A stretch of DNA of 64,000 nucleotides from Planctomycetota bacterium (lineage in GTDB: Bacteria > Planctomycetota > Phycisphaerae > Phycisphaerales > UBA5793), in assembly GCA_963205185.1 (NCBI GenBank), contig CAUJHZ010000038.1, positions 1 through 64,000 of the forward strand. The letters run 5' to 3'. Position 1 is the stretch's first letter; every line of letters begins with the position of its first letter. Under the pieces are notes generated by a model. That model made no database searches. It was given only the letters and a program-made list of their open reading frames with translations, and was not told where the DNA came from. Shown in pieces: positions 25,815 to 35,490 of the stretch. Position numbers and translations under genes: made by a program.

Positions 25815-26651
25815 TTACCGCCGCTCAGACTTTACTGCATCGTCCGCATCGCCGGCGGGCGTGTCATGTGCGATCGTGATCGGGCCCGACGTGGGTCGCC
25901 GCTGCCGGAGTTGCTGCTCGAACGAGCGGGCCAGCGCCGGCGTTCGGACGACCAGCTCCGTCGGCAGCACGTCCGTCATGCCGGGGAGCGAGAATCTGGT
26001 CCGGCCGATCTCGTCGATGGCTCGGGTGAGTCGGACGCTGACGCGCGCCGAGTACCGCGCCGCCAGCCCGAGTTCCCGGTCGCCGGGCAGAACTTGCCGC
26101 CACGGACCGATTTCAACCTCCAGCGCCGGCGATCTCTCAAGCGAGATAGCGCCGGGCGCCTCGCACTGCTGATCGATGTAAGTCAGTATCAGTTCGCGAT
26201 GATCGCCCGGCTCGAGATCGAGGCTCATCGCCGAGAGCGAGAGTTCGCGGCTGATGACGACGAACGCGCCAAGCAGATACGGCGTCTGCTGTCCGGTTGA
26301 CCAGTGCACTGTGACAAGAGTGGAGAACTGGCCGGATGCAGTGAGAGTGGCAGTCGCCTCGATCCAGCCGGTCTGCCCGGGTTCAAACGTGCGCACGGGC
26401 GCTTCAATGCCGGTGCAGCCGCAGGCGGGTTTGATGGCGGTGATTTCGATGGTCTGATCGGTGTCGTTGGTGAACTCGAAGCGATGTTTGAGTTCGCCCG
26501 GCAGCACGACGACGGTCTCGCCGGCGTCGAAGCGCTGCTCGAGTGCATAGCTCGGCGCCTCCGATCCGCCGCGCTGCGCCACCAGGAGCCAGGTTCCGGC
26601 CATCACCGCGAGCGCTGCGGCGGCGCCGAGTATCTTCGTGTGTTGCTTCAT
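25815..26651 (-). CDS. Exported DUF1573 domain protein
   Basis: This 278-residue protein has an N-terminal membrane helix or signal (KILGAAAALAVMAGTWLLVA) and a DUF1573 domain at about 45-125: LKHRFEFTNDTDQTIEITAI, KPACGCTG and FEPGQTGWIEATATL. DUF1573 is an immunoglobulin-like domain with a conserved CGCT motif, common in Planctomycetota and Bacteroidota and of unknown role. The rest is beta-rich. It is the third gene of a probable operon with 28083-28481 and 26813-27988. GGGGAAAG precedes the start. Confidence 0.82.
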   Translation of the reverse strand: MKQHTKILGAAAALAVMAGTWLLVAQRGGSEAPSYALEQRFDAGETVVVLPGELKHRFEFTNDTDQTIEITAIKPACGCTGIEAPVRTFEPGQTGWIEATATLTASGQFSTLVTVHWSTGQQTPYLLGAFVVISRELSLSAMSLDLEPGDHRELILTYIDQQCEAPGAISLERSPALEVEIGPWRQVLPGDRELGLAARYSARVSVRLTRAIDEIGRTRFSLPGMTDVLPTELVVRTPALARSFEQQLRQRRPTSGPITIAHDTPAGDADDAVKSERR

Positions 26652-26812
26652 CGATTCTTTCCCCTATGCCTGGTCTGCCGCGCCGCTTCGACGCGACACT
26701 CTCCCCTGAACGCGGCGCGCCAAGTGCGCGCGAAATGCAAGTGCGGCCGCGCTGCGCGCGGCTGCAAGTGCTTGAGTTGGTCAGACCACCCTCGAGCGAT
26801 CGGCTCGATGAA

Positions 26813-27988
26813 TTACCGCCCGCCGAAGCGATGGCGGAAGAAGAGCACCACGGCGCCCACCGCCCCCGCGGCAACCATGACGTACCCCGTGAGGCGCATC
26901 CAGTCGCTGGGCGTCTTGGAGCCCGGCGTCTTTGAATTGGCCAGCGCGGGATCGACAATTGGCGTCGCCCCCAGAGTCGCCTCGACGTACCGGGACGGGT
27001 CGATCGGCTCCTCGATGACGCGCGGCAGCTGATAGAGACGGCCGCCCATCAATACCACGTCTTCGTTCAGCCGGTAGGTCCCACCCCAGCGGGCGTCAGC
27101 GATCTGGCTATGAGGCGGAAGCGATGCGAGATCAACCGTGAAATCGGAGTCGGACGATTCCGGGTTCAGCTGGATCGAGGTGATCAGGGTCACCATGTCA
27201 AAGTCTTCCGCGTTGCTCTGGCCCGGTCGAAAAGTGCTGTGGTTATCAAACCGGCCGGGCATCCACACCCCGTCCACCTGCGAAATCTCCGACGCCGTGA
27301 TCCGCGAACGGAACAGCTGCGGCCCCTGCTCGAGGGGCTGGCCCTCGATAATGGTGTGGCCGAAGGTGTCGCGCTCCAGCAGCAGCCATTGCCGCGCGGG
27401 GTCGTACTTGAATACGAGAATCGCGGACGGCACAAACTCCGGCCCGACGATCTTCACTTCGACAATCGGAGTCCCGTCGAGCGTTGCATGACGGACTTCG
27501 GCATTGATGTCAGGATCCGCCAGGAGTTCGCCGACGGTGGCCTGGGTCCGCCAGCAGCGGATGCCCAGCGAAGGACCAAGTTCATCCATCTCATCGATGG
27601 GCGGAAACTGGTCGCTGACCACGACGTTCTGCCGACGCGTCGGCGAGGCGTCAGCGAAGACGAACTTCTGATACGCGTTCTCACCGTCCCAGGTATCAAT
27701 CTGCACGACGCGCTCGGTCTCGCCCGCCGCAGGTGGCCGGGTCGTTTCCTGGTGGTAGCGACCGCGGCCGTCCGTCAGGCGCCACACGTAGGTGCGCTGC
27801 GCCTCGGCCGGGCGCTGTCCGGCGCGGAACATCGGCTCATACTCAACGCGAAGGCAGGCCCGCAGCGCTTCAGCTTCTCGAAGGGCTCGGCCGACTTCGG
27901 TGCGGCTGAGATCCTGCCCCCAGGCGGATGCCCCGAGTGCCACGACAACCATCGCCAGGAGGATTGAACCGGTTCGGCCCTGCGTCAT
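26813..27988 (-). CDS. Exported protein with C-terminal membrane anchor
   Basis: This 391-residue protein has a signal peptide (SILLAMVVVALGASAWG) and a single C-terminal membrane helix followed by basic residues (GYVMVAAGAVGAVVLFFRHR). The long middle part is beta-rich (VWRLTDGRGRYHQETTR, VDGVWMPGRFDNHSTF) and recalls the lipoprotein-carrier-like fold of planctomycetal proteins that measure or bind lipids, but the similarity is weak. It sits between a Cys-rich exported protein and a DUF1573 protein, in the same orientation. Function is unknown. Confidence 0.75.
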   Translation of the reverse strand: MTQGRTGSILLAMVVVALGASAWGQDLSRTEVGRALREAEALRACLRVEYEPMFRAGQRPAEAQRTYVWRLTDGRGRYHQETTRPPAAGETERVVQIDTWDGENAYQKFVFADASPTRRQNVVVSDQFPPIDEMDELGPSLGIRCWRTQATVGELLADPDINAEVRHATLDGTPIVEVKIVGPEFVPSAILVFKYDPARQWLLLERDTFGHTIIEGQPLEQGPQLFRSRITASEISQVDGVWMPGRFDNHSTFRPGQSNAEDFDMVTLITSIQLNPESSDSDFTVDLASLPPHSQIADARWGGTYRLNEDVVLMGGRLYQLPRVIEEPIDPSRYVEATLGATPIVDPALANSKTPGSKTPSDWMRLTGYVMVAAGAVGAVVLFFRHRFGGR

Positions 27989-28082
27989 GACGTGCTCCCA
28001 CTGAAGGCGAGGTCCGGGCGCGGAACGACTGGCGCCGCTCCCCCATCATCGGCACAAGACCGACGCCGCATTTTACGGCAAT

Positions 28083-28481
28083 TCACGGATTGCCACCACC
28101 GCAATTGAGAATGCGGCACTTGTCGGGACTGGAAATGTCGCCGAAGCAGTATTGCGACACGCAGATCCCGATGATCTTGGGGCCGCAATCAAAGGGAATC
28201 TCACTGTCTGGAACGCAGGTGAACTCAGTCCGCCGGACGCAGTTGGCCTTGCCGATCACGGTGTAGGGGCAGCGGTAGCAGGATGTGCCGTCCGGATCCT
28301 CATAGCACTGCGGGTAGTAGGTCACATTGCAGACGCGATTCGTGACGAACCAGCAGTCGTAGTCGGCAAGGGCCGGCGGCCTGGCCTGCGAACGGGCTGA
28401 CACCGTGAGCAGACCTGCTCCGACGAGCAGCAGCATGGCCAGTCCGTATCGAGTGAGTGATCTCCTCTTTCTCATTGACAT
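28083..28481 (-). CDS. Small exported 12-cysteine protein
   Basis: The start at 28481 (or an ATG two codons later) has GGGGGAGA upstream and leads into a signal peptide (YGLAMLLLVGAGLLTVSA). The mature part of about 95 residues has twelve cysteines in short spacings (CWFVTNRVC, CYRCPY, CVSQYCFG, CRILNC), an even number consistent with a disulfide-stabilised fold. It opens the operon that continues with 26813-27988 and 25815-26651. No family was recognised. Confidence 0.7.
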   Translation of the reverse strand: MSMRKRRSLTRYGLAMLLLVGAGLLTVSARSQARPPALADYDCWFVTNRVCNVTYYPQCYEDPDGTSCYRCPYTVIGKANCVRRTEFTCVPDSEIPFDCGPKIIGICVSQYCFGDISSPDKCRILNCGGGNP

Positions 28482-28810
28482 CAGATTCTCCCCCATCCCC
28501 TCCCAGTTCGGAGGGCGTCCGGAAGACCGCACGCGCAGCCATGGCGCCCCGAAGTCACAATGCGGGTGTCAAGAGCGGAATCGCACGTTGACGCCAGGCG
28601 CCGCGCCAGATTCGCCGCAGCGCCTCCGCCCGCCGCAAGCTGGCGGGCGGTGAATATGCAAGAAGATACACCCGCTCGCGCGAATGTGAAGCCGCGATTG
28701 CGAAAAAAGCAACAAATATCGCGATGGCGGCTGGCCCGGTTCAGGTTATAGCGCATGCTGTATCGCCGCGTCGGCGCCGTTGCGCCCACGCCCGCTCAAG
28801 GCGCTGCACC
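28482..28810. other. Divergent intergenic region, no gene seen
   Basis: A stretch of 329 bases between divergently transcribed genes. It has an A-rich patch near 28690-28725 flanked by CGCGAT and ATCGCG arms, the lowest-GC patch of this part. Promoters for both genes should lie here, but no clear -35/-10 pair was found. Confidence 0.4.
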
Positions 28811-29584
28811 ATGCACCACCGTTCTTATATGCGCGCGTTCTCGCTCATCGAGTTATTGGTCGCCCTGTGCATAACGATGATGCTCGTTGGGCTGCTGCTG
28901 CCGGCGCTGGCGAGCACGCGTGATGCATCGATTGCGACCAGGTGCGCTTCCAATCAGCACCAGATCGGACTCGCTGTTACCCAGTTTGCCGGCGATCACT
29001 TTGACCTGCTGCCGCGCGAAGGCATATCGCCCTGGACCGACTCTCTTGCCGAGAGCAAACACATACCCTGGGTTAACGCGATTCAATCTTATATCGATCA
29101 CCCCGGGGGTCGGACCGACTTCGCCTCGCCGATCCTGCTCGACCCCGCACACCCCAACCCGAACCACCAGGTCCAATACGTGGTCAACGGCATCGGCTTT
29201 CCCAGTCTCCCGTACGGCATCGACGTCGTCGGCTCCGATCGCCGCCCCGCCTCGCCGCTCTCGCTTCTGCACCGGCCGACCGAGATGATCTACCTGACCG
29301 CCTTCACCGAAGACGCCGATAACAGCATCGCGAACAACGCGCTGACCGGCGATCTCAACCACGATGCCGGGCTCTACGACGTGTGGAACCTGGCGCACCT
29401 TCTGGGCCCCGACCACGGTTCCGACTCGATCGCGCGTGACGTGCGGCGCGTCGGCATCAACCGCCATGGAACGGGGAACAACGTGCTCTTTGCCGACGGC
29501 CACGTCGATGCAAGGGTGACGGAGTTCATACAGCGGCCGCGCGAGTGGTACGACGGCCTGCTCTGGAAGCCCGACTCCCCCTGA
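28811..29584 (+). CDS. Type II-secretion-like prepilin with H-X9-DG motif
   Basis: This 257-residue protein starts with a prepilin-like leader (FSLIELLVALCITMMLVGLL), where cleavage before F would leave the conserved E at +5. It ends with HGTGNNVLFADGHVDARV, which fits the H-X9-DG motif typical of the large planctomycetal DUF1559 prepilin-like family. Two ATG codons (28811 and 28829) could start it. Such genes occur in many copies per planctomycete genome; the pseudopilin machinery is not in this window. Role unknown, probably part of a surface or secretion structure. Confidence 0.85.
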   Translation: MHHRSYMRAFSLIELLVALCITMMLVGLLLPALASTRDASIATRCASNQHQIGLAVTQFAGDHFDLLPREGISPWTDSLAESKHIPWVNAIQSYIDHPGGRTDFASPILLDPAHPNPNHQVQYVVNGIGFPSLPYGIDVVGSDRRPASPLSLLHRPTEMIYLTAFTEDADNSIANNALTGDLNHDAGLYDVWNLAHLLGPDHGSDSIARDVRRVGINRHGTGNNVLFADGHVDARVTEFIQRPREWYDGLLWKPDSP

Positions 29585-29602
29585 CGGGCAAGCGCTGAGG
29601 CG

Positions 29603-30784
29603 CTACGGCTTCTCCTGCACCTCTTCGATGTCGATCGGCGGGGGGTCGTGCGCATCGCGCGTCGGCGGGGGCGGCTCGGCCGGAGATTCGGCCGGCACTT
29701 CGTCGCCTTCTTCAAGCCACTCGTCGAGTTCGGCGTCAGCCTCATCATCCTGAAGATAACTCGGCAGCGGAAAGCGCTGCGGGTCAATCTTATAAAGTTC
29801 CTCGTCGAGTTGACGCGTGCGCGAAGCCATGCCTGGAATGATGTACCAGCGTTCGCGATATTGAGTCGTTTCCCCCGGCGGGATCTCGGCGATCGGACCG
29901 AGCAGCGCCGCTTCGTGGCGCAGCATGCTGAAGTTAACAGCGACCTCGACCGGTCCGTGGCCGGCTTCGGTCAGCGTCGCGTCCGCCTCGGCGGTCCAGG
30001 GCTCGCCCAGGCGCACGAACCAATAGCCGCGCCGATGGATCGCAACGACCCGGTCCGAAGGAACCGTCGCCTTGAAGGTGCCGCCTTTGCCCATCCAGTT
30101 GTAATAGCGCTTGGTGCGAATGAGCGTCCAGCGGCTGCGCGTGCGGGTGATGTTGTTCCACACGTCCTGTGCGTCGGGGTGACTGCTGAGCGTGATCTCG
30201 CGATCGCCTTCGGGCGTGAGCACCGCGATGACCGAGCCGGGGATAGCGGCGGTGCTCAGCCAGACGCCGCCCCACTGGGGCTCATCTGTCGTATTCTTGA
30301 GCCCGTTGGTGACGAGCGCTCGCGGGCCATAGCTATCTCGGCCAAGTTGAACACTCTTGATCTCCTGCAAGCCAGACTCGAGCACGGGACCGACGGCCTC
30401 AAACTCGTTGAGCCCGTGCAGCGTGGCCAGCGTGGGGCCGGCATCCATGGCAACGGGCGGCGGCCAAGGCTGGGCTTCGCCCTGTGCATCCGTCCACGCG
30501 CTCTGCGGGCTCACCCAGGAGTACATCCCGCCGAAGTAGGTGTAGCCATCACCCGCCGCAGGCGGCTCATCGAGGTCGCGGACCCAGAGGAGATTGAAGA
30601 TGGCTCGCGGACCGAACCGCACGAGCCGGTCGTGTGTCGTGTCGTATTCGGCGACGAGACCCGAGCCGATGATGCGCTGGTTGATGCGCGGCTTGTAGGG
30701 CCCATAGCAGCCGGCGGCCGTTGCCGCCAGCGCGGCGGCCGCGGCCAGTTTCACTGCGTCGCGATACGTCCGGCACCCGTTCAC
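29603..30784 (-). CDS. DUF4380-like lipoprotein
   Basis: The best start is GTG at 30784, preceded by AGGAGGAG; the longer frame adds 21 residues without a leader. The 393-residue product has a lipoprotein signal ([15 protein letters not shown]) and a beta-rich body similar to DUF4380 (YDTTHDRLVRFGPRAIFNLL, WDVWN-type and PPGETTQYRERWYIIPG segments), which resembles galactose-mutarotase-like folds. The C-terminal 50 residues are Glu/Asp/Pro-rich. Envelope location is inferred. Function unknown. Confidence 0.72.
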   Translation of the reverse strand: MNGCRTYRDAVKLAAAAALAATAAGCYGPYKPRINQRIIGSGLVAEYDTTHDRLVRFGPRAIFNLLWVRDLDEPPAAGDGYTYFGGMYSWVSPQSAWTDAQGEAQPWPPPVAMDAGPTLATLHGLNEFEAVGPVLESGLQEIKSVQLGRDSYGPRALVTNGLKNTTDEPQWGGVWLSTAAIPGSVIAVLTPEGDREITLSSHPDAQDVWNNITRTRSRWTLIRTKRYYNWMGKGGTFKATVPSDRVVAIHRRGYWFVRLGEPWTAEADATLTEAGHGPVEVAVNFSMLRHEAALLGPIAEIPPGETTQYRERWYIIPGMASRTRQLDEELYKIDPQRFPLPSYLQDDEADAELDEWLEEGDEVPAESPAEPPPPTRDAHDPPPIDIEEVQEKP

Positions 30785-30883
30785 GCTCGACTCCTCCTGC
30801 TCTTGGCGCGGCGGCGGCTGCGTGGATGGAGCGGCCGGCGCCGTCAAATCAGTCTAGCACTCCGGGTCGCGCTGCGGTGCAGG

Positions 30884-31243
30884 TCATTCAGCATGGGCCG
30901 GTCCGGCTGCCTCTTCCGGATCCAGGGCCGGGGCGCGGGCTGCGGCCGCCTCCTCCGCCGCGTCTTCCTCAAGCGCACGGCCGGACATGGCGTCGATCCT
31001 CTCGCGCAAGTCGCCCACATAGGAGATGCGAATGCCGAAGTTCTCGGTGATTTTCACCGCCGACCCGACGCCGATTGGCACGTTGTTGACGAGCAGTTCG
31101 AGTTCCTCATCGGCGTTCTTGCCCATCTCGATGATCATCCCCGGCACCCACTGGACGACCTCATCCACGTGCATGGCCCGCTCGGCAATGCGGACAATCA
31201 GTGGGACCTCGAGCTTGAGAATGGACCGGATGTCGGACTTCAT
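30884..31243 (-). CDS. fliN: FliN/SpoA-domain flagellar switch-like protein
   Basis: The 119-residue product has a SpoA domain typical of the flagellar switch protein FliN (ILKLEVPLIVRIAERAMHVD, VVQWVPGMIIEMGKNADEEL, VNNVPIGVGSAVKITENFGI). FliN forms the C-ring that controls motor rotation and export. An Ala/Glu-rich tail follows. No other flagellar gene is in the window, so it is either an orphan part of a scattered flagellar set or a related secretion protein. Start at 31243 fits the family; the Shine-Dalgarno is weak. Confidence 0.85.
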   Translation of the reverse strand: MKSDIRSILKLEVPLIVRIAERAMHVDEVVQWVPGMIIEMGKNADEELELLVNNVPIGVGSAVKITENFGIRISYVGDLRERIDAMSGRALEEDAAEEAAAARAPALDPEEAAGPAHAE

Positions 31244-31437
31244 GGCTCTGTCTCTATCGGATAACCGGCCGCGGGACGCGAAGAAAAGGGGGGAAAGGCG
31301 TCGAGGCGAGGGAGCAACACATCGAGGCATCAAGGCTTGGGGTCACAGGGCCGTAGCCGACGGTTTCAGGGGGAGCCGCCCGGCGCGACTCGCTACTGTC
31401 AATCACGTGCCTTTCGCCGCTGCCTGCAAACCCGCTG

Positions 31438-32607
31438 ATGGCTGAGAAGTTCGACATCATCGTCATCGGCGTGGGCAGCATGGGGGCGGCGGCGTGCTAT
31501 GAGCTGCTGCGGCGCGATCCGTCGCGGCGCGTGCTCGGGCTTGAGCAGTTTGAGATTCCCAACGCTCGCGGGAGCCACCACGGCTACTGCCGCGCGTTTC
31601 GCACCGCGTACTTCGAGCACCCCGACTACGTGGCCCTGCTACGAAGCGCACTGAACCTCTGGCGCGAGATCGAAGCGGAGACGCAAACAAAACTGCTGCA
31701 CCTGGCCGGCGGGCTGTACATGGGCCGACCCGAGAGCGCGCTGGTCCGCGACTCCATCCGCGCAGCGCGACTGCACAATCTGCCGCATGCGCTGCTGAGC
31801 CGTGCTGAACTCGCGTCACGGTTCCCTCAGTTCTGCGTGGAAGGTGATGCCGTGGGCTTCTTCGAAGAGCAGGCCGGGTACGTGCGGTGCGAGAAGGCCG
31901 TGCAGGCGTATGCGACCGCCGCGCGGCAGCGCGGGGCCGAACTTCACGAATTCGAGTGCGTGCAATTCTGGCGGGCCGGGCCCTCGGGCGCGCACGTCAC
32001 CACCGATCGCGACACATATGAAGCGGATCAACTCCTCATCACCGCCGGGCCGTGGGCCGGGCGTCTCCTCGCAGAGCTTGGGGTCGAACTCCGGGTGACG
32101 AGGCAGGTCGCAGCTTGGCTTCGTCCCGCTGCCGCCGAGCCGTTTGCGAGTGAGCGATTTCCCGTCTGGGGCATCGACCCGGGCGCCGACGGGCGGCCCT
32201 GTGGAATCTGGTATGGCTTTCCGCTCACGCCGGAGACGCCCGGGCTGAAGATTGCTCACCACTGGCCCGGTCAGCCGTGCGACCCGCAAACAGTCGATCG
32301 CGTGGCGACCCCTGAGGATGTGGCCCCGCTTGGCGAGGCGATGCGGCGCTACGTGCCCGAGGGCCACGGCGATCTCGTCAACGCGCAGGTCTGCCTCTAT
32401 GCGAACAGTCCGGACGGGCACTTCATCATCGACCGCCATCCGGACCCTTCGATGCACGATCGCGTGACGATCGCGTGCGGTTTCAGCGGACACGGGTTCA
32501 AATTCGTGAGTGTGGTCGGGAAGGCGCTGGCCGAAATCGTGCTGGAAGGACGATCGTCAGAGCCGATCGACTTTCTCGGGCTGGCGCGATTTGCGCATCA
32601 AACGTGA
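31438..32607 (+). CDS. solA: Sarcosine oxidase / N-methyl-L-tryptophan oxidase-like flavoprotein
   Basis: This 389-residue soluble oxidase has the FAD-binding GxGxxG-type motif IIVIGVGSMGAAACYELLRR and the monomeric sarcosine oxidase signature QVCLYANSPDGHFIIDRHP. Cys319 in it corresponds to the cysteine that covalently binds FAD in the family. The C-terminal GFSGHGFKFVSVVGKALAEI is also typical. The enzymes oxidise N-methyl amino acids, releasing formaldehyde and hydrogen peroxide; the exact substrate cannot be told. The ATG lacks a clear Shine-Dalgarno. It stands alone between fliN and a VWA gene. Confidence 0.88.
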   Translation: MAEKFDIIVIGVGSMGAAACYELLRRDPSRRVLGLEQFEIPNARGSHHGYCRAFRTAYFEHPDYVALLRSALNLWREIEAETQTKLLHLAGGLYMGRPESALVRDSIRAARLHNLPHALLSRAELASRFPQFCVEGDAVGFFEEQAGYVRCEKAVQAYATAARQRGAELHEFECVQFWRAGPSGAHVTTDRDTYEADQLLITAGPWAGRLLAELGVELRVTRQVAAWLRPAAAEPFASERFPVWGIDPGADGRPCGIWYGFPLTPETPGLKIAHHWPGQPCDPQTVDRVATPEDVAPLGEAMRRYVPEGHGDLVNAQVCLYANSPDGHFIIDRHPDPSMHDRVTIACGFSGHGFKFVSVVGKALAEIVLEGRSSEPIDFLGLARFAHQT

Positions 32608-32653
32608 ATCGGGCCTCACCGCTGATCGTGCAGGGCGTTGATACACTCTGCCG

Positions 32654-34669
32654 GTGTCATTGCTGAGCCCTCTGACAGCGCTGCTGGTGGCCGGGGTGGC
32701 TGTTCCCGCCCTGCTGCTGCTCTATTTTCTCAAGCTGCGCCGCAAGGAGGTCTGGATCGGCTCGACGATGCTGTGGAGCAAGGTCGTCGAAGACCTGCAG
32801 GCGAACACGCCCTTCCAGCGGCTGCGGGCCTCGTGGCTGCTGTTTCTGCAATTCCTTCTGCTGCTGGCGCTGCTGCTGGCCCTGGCCCGCCCCATCTTCG
32901 GCACCCGGCAGGGCGAAGGCGGTCAGCGCGTCATTCTGCTCGTCGACGTCAGTGCTTCGATGGGAGCGCGTGAAACCAGGGCGCCGGCGGGATCTGATCC
33001 GAAAGACGACGCGAGCGGAGAACCGGTAACGAGACTGGACCGCGCCAAGGGGAGCGCGATCGAAATGCTCGATCGCCTCAAGCGCAGCGGCGATGAAGTT
33101 CAGGTCATGGTCGTCGCGTTCGCCACGCGGGCGCGCATCGCTCAAACCTTCACATCAGACCTGCGCTTCGCCCGGGCGGCGATCGATGCCCTGCAAGTTC
33201 TCGAAGAGCCCGGCCTGCTGGGACCGGCGTTGCGGCTGGCCGAAACATATGCGGGGCCGGAGCAGGCCGGCAGCGCGGGACCGATGCGGACGGTGCTCCT
33301 GAGTGACGGCCGATTCGGCGATGACCGGACGCCTTCCTATGCCGCAGCCGAGGTCGAGTTTGTCTCCGTCGCTCAGCGCGGCGACGAGGCGGCCGATCCT
33401 GACAACGTCGGAATCACCTTTCTCGCCGCGCGGCGGGATCTGCTCGATGCGTCGCAGGTTGATGTGCTCTGCGGCCTGCTCAGTACCGCCGCCCCGCTCA
33501 AGACGGTGCAGGTCGAATTCGCGCTGGACGGCCAGGCGATTGATTCGCAGGCCATCTCCCTCGAAGCGCGCGATCCGAAGCGGCCCGCCGAGGGCCTGGC
33601 CCGGTTGCGCTTCACCAACCGCTCAGGCGGGGTTTTGCGCATCAACATTCCGCGCGGCGATGACCTTGCCACGGACAACGCCGTCGGACTGCTGCTGGCG
33701 CCACCGACAACTGCGACGCTGCTGGTGGTCTACCCGGCTGATGACGCCGGACCGGATGAGTATCTGATGAGCGTGGTGAACGAACTGCCGCTCTATGAAG
33801 TGGAAACGTGGCCGGCCGACCGGTTTGAAACTGCGCTCAAGAGCGGCTCGGTGCAATCCAATCGCGGGCACGACTTCAGCGCCATCATCCTTGATCGCGT
33901 GTCACCCAGCGCGGTGCCCGATGCGCCGAGTCTTTCCATCGGCGCTCGGCCGCCGGTGCCCGGATTGAGCCTGGCGCCGTCGGAGATCGAGAACCCGAGC
34001 CGGCGCGTGCTCAGCTGGAGCCGGCAGCATCCGATCATGGCCAGCGTGGGCCTCGACACGATCGCCGTCGCGGATGAACGGCGCATCTCGCTGCCGGATG
34101 AACGCAGCGAGGCCCTCGCCCTGGCCGAGGGCGGGCCGATCATCGGCGTGGTGGAGCCGCGGCGAGGGAGGCGGCACATCATCGTGAGTTTCGACTTGCG
34201 GCAGAGCAACTGGCCGCTGCACGTGAGTTTCGCCATCTTCATCCAGAATGCCGTGGACTATCTCACCCAGCGCGGCAGCATCGAGGCCGGACAGATGATT
34301 CGAACCGGGGAAACGATGACCCTGCGCGCAGAACCCGGGGCAACGCAGGTTACACTGACAGGGCCGGACGAGCGGACCATTCCGGTGCGCGAAGACGGCG
34401 CCGTAACCATCGGGCCGCTCGATCGCGTCGGCGCCTATGAGGCGCAGGGACTGCCGGCCGGGAGCGCGCCGATCATCGCGAACCTGCTGAGCGAAACGGA
34501 GTCGAATCTGCAGCCGGTCGATTCAGTGGCGATCGGACACGAAGCGGCGCCGGCGCAACCGCTGGATCGCTCGACGCCGCGCGAGTTGTGGCCCTGGCTC
34601 GTCGCGCTGGCGCTGGCGATTCTCGGTCTTGAGTGGGTGGTGTATCTGCTGCGCGCGCGGTGGCGGTGA
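32654..34669 (+). CDS. BatA-like membrane protein with VWA domain
   Basis: The 671-residue product begins with an aerotolerance BatA-type N-terminal membrane region (PLTALLVAGVAVPALLLLYF, LLLLALLLALARPIFG) and a VWA domain from about 95, with MIDAS motif DVSASMG and later VVAFATRARIAQTF. The second half is beta-rich and periplasmic, and a C-terminal helix (LWPWLVALALAILGLEWVVY) returns to the membrane. Such proteins usually lie beside MoxR ATPase and DUF58 genes; neither is present here. The start codon is GTG. The gene converges with surE, with five bases between the stops. Confidence 0.85.
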   Translation: MSLLSPLTALLVAGVAVPALLLLYFLKLRRKEVWIGSTMLWSKVVEDLQANTPFQRLRASWLLFLQFLLLLALLLALARPIFGTRQGEGGQRVILLVDVSASMGARETRAPAGSDPKDDASGEPVTRLDRAKGSAIEMLDRLKRSGDEVQVMVVAFATRARIAQTFTSDLRFARAAIDALQVLEEPGLLGPALRLAETYAGPEQAGSAGPMRTVLLSDGRFGDDRTPSYAAAEVEFVSVAQRGDEAADPDNVGITFLAARRDLLDASQVDVLCGLLSTAAPLKTVQVEFALDGQAIDSQAISLEARDPKRPAEGLARLRFTNRSGGVLRINIPRGDDLATDNAVGLLLAPPTTATLLVVYPADDAGPDEYLMSVVNELPLYEVETWPADRFETALKSGSVQSNRGHDFSAIILDRVSPSAVPDAPSLSIGARPPVPGLSLAPSEIENPSRRVLSWSRQHPIMASVGLDTIAVADERRISLPDERSEALALAEGGPIIGVVEPRRGRRHIIVSFDLRQSNWPLHVSFAIFIQNAVDYLTQRGSIEAGQMIRTGETMTLRAEPGATQVTLTGPDERTIPVREDGAVTIGPLDRVGAYEAQGLPAGSAPIIANLLSETESNLQPVDSVAIGHEAAPAQPLDRSTPRELWPWLVALALAILGLEWVVYLLRARWR

Positions 34670-34674
34670 AGCCA

Positions 34675-35490
34675 TCACGACCTTGCGCCGCACAGACGAT
34701 CCTCCCATATACGCAGCAGCCCGTGGTCGGTCAGATCAAAGTGCAGCGGCGTGATGGTGATGTTGCCCGCGAGCATCGCTTCGACGTCGCTGCCCGTGGC
34801 GGTCTCTGAAAAATCCATCCCGTCGCCGACGCACCAGTAGTAAATCTGGCCGTTGGGCGCGACGCGGCGTTCGTAGCGGTCAGTCATGCCGCCCAGGTTC
34901 ATCGGCACGACTTTGATCGGCGGCAGCGGCGCTTCGCTCGTCGTCGCGGGAATGTTGATGTTGAGAACAGAGCGCGGCTGAAGCGGGCCGTGCTCGAGGC
35001 ACCGCTCGATTGCCTGCCGCGCGTGCCGGGCGGCGACGTCCCAGCGCACCTTGTCATACGCGCGGCGGTTGAGTTCGCTCTCGACGTACAGGCTGACCGC
35101 GATCGACGGCAGGCCGAGGAACGCCGCTTCGATCGCGGCGCCGACCGTGCCCGAGTAGATGATGTGAATGCCCACGTTGCAGCCCATGTTCATGCCGGAC
35201 ACGACCACATCCGGCCGCGGGTGCTGCGGATGGTGCTCCGGCCAGACATTCTCGATGGCGAGTTTCACGCAGTCCGCGGGCCGGCCATCGATGGCGAAGC
35301 CGGTCATGCGGTCGTTGATGCGCATCTGCCGGGCCATGAGCGGCACGTTAAACGTCACGCTGTGGCTCGTGGCGGACTGCACCTCCAGCGGCGCGACCGT
35401 GAACACTTCGCCGAGGCGCAGCAGTTCGGCATGGAGGGCTTCGATGCCCGGCGCGCGAAGGCCGTCATCATTGGTCAGGAGGATCCGCAT
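34675..35490 (-). CDS. surE: 5'/3'-nucleotidase SurE
   Basis: SurE is a metal-dependent phosphatase of nucleoside monophosphates, linked to stationary-phase survival. The 271-residue product starts MRILLTNDDG with the metal-binding D8 and D9, has the conserved SGMNMGCNVGIHIIYSGTVG and the NINIPA segment. Length is normal (about 250-270). No strong Shine-Dalgarno precedes the ATG. It is convergent with the BatA-like gene. Confidence 0.95.
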   Translation of the reverse strand: MRILLTNDDGLRAPGIEALHAELLRLGEVFTVAPLEVQSATSHSVTFNVPLMARQMRINDRMTGFAIDGRPADCVKLAIENVWPEHHPQHPRPDVVVSGMNMGCNVGIHIIYSGTVGAAIEAAFLGLPSIAVSLYVESELNRRAYDKVRWDVAARHARQAIERCLEHGPLQPRSVLNINIPATTSEAPLPPIKVVPMNLGGMTDRYERRVAPNGQIYYWCVGDGMDFSETATGSDVEAMLAGNITITPLHFDLTDHGLLRIWEDRLCGARS

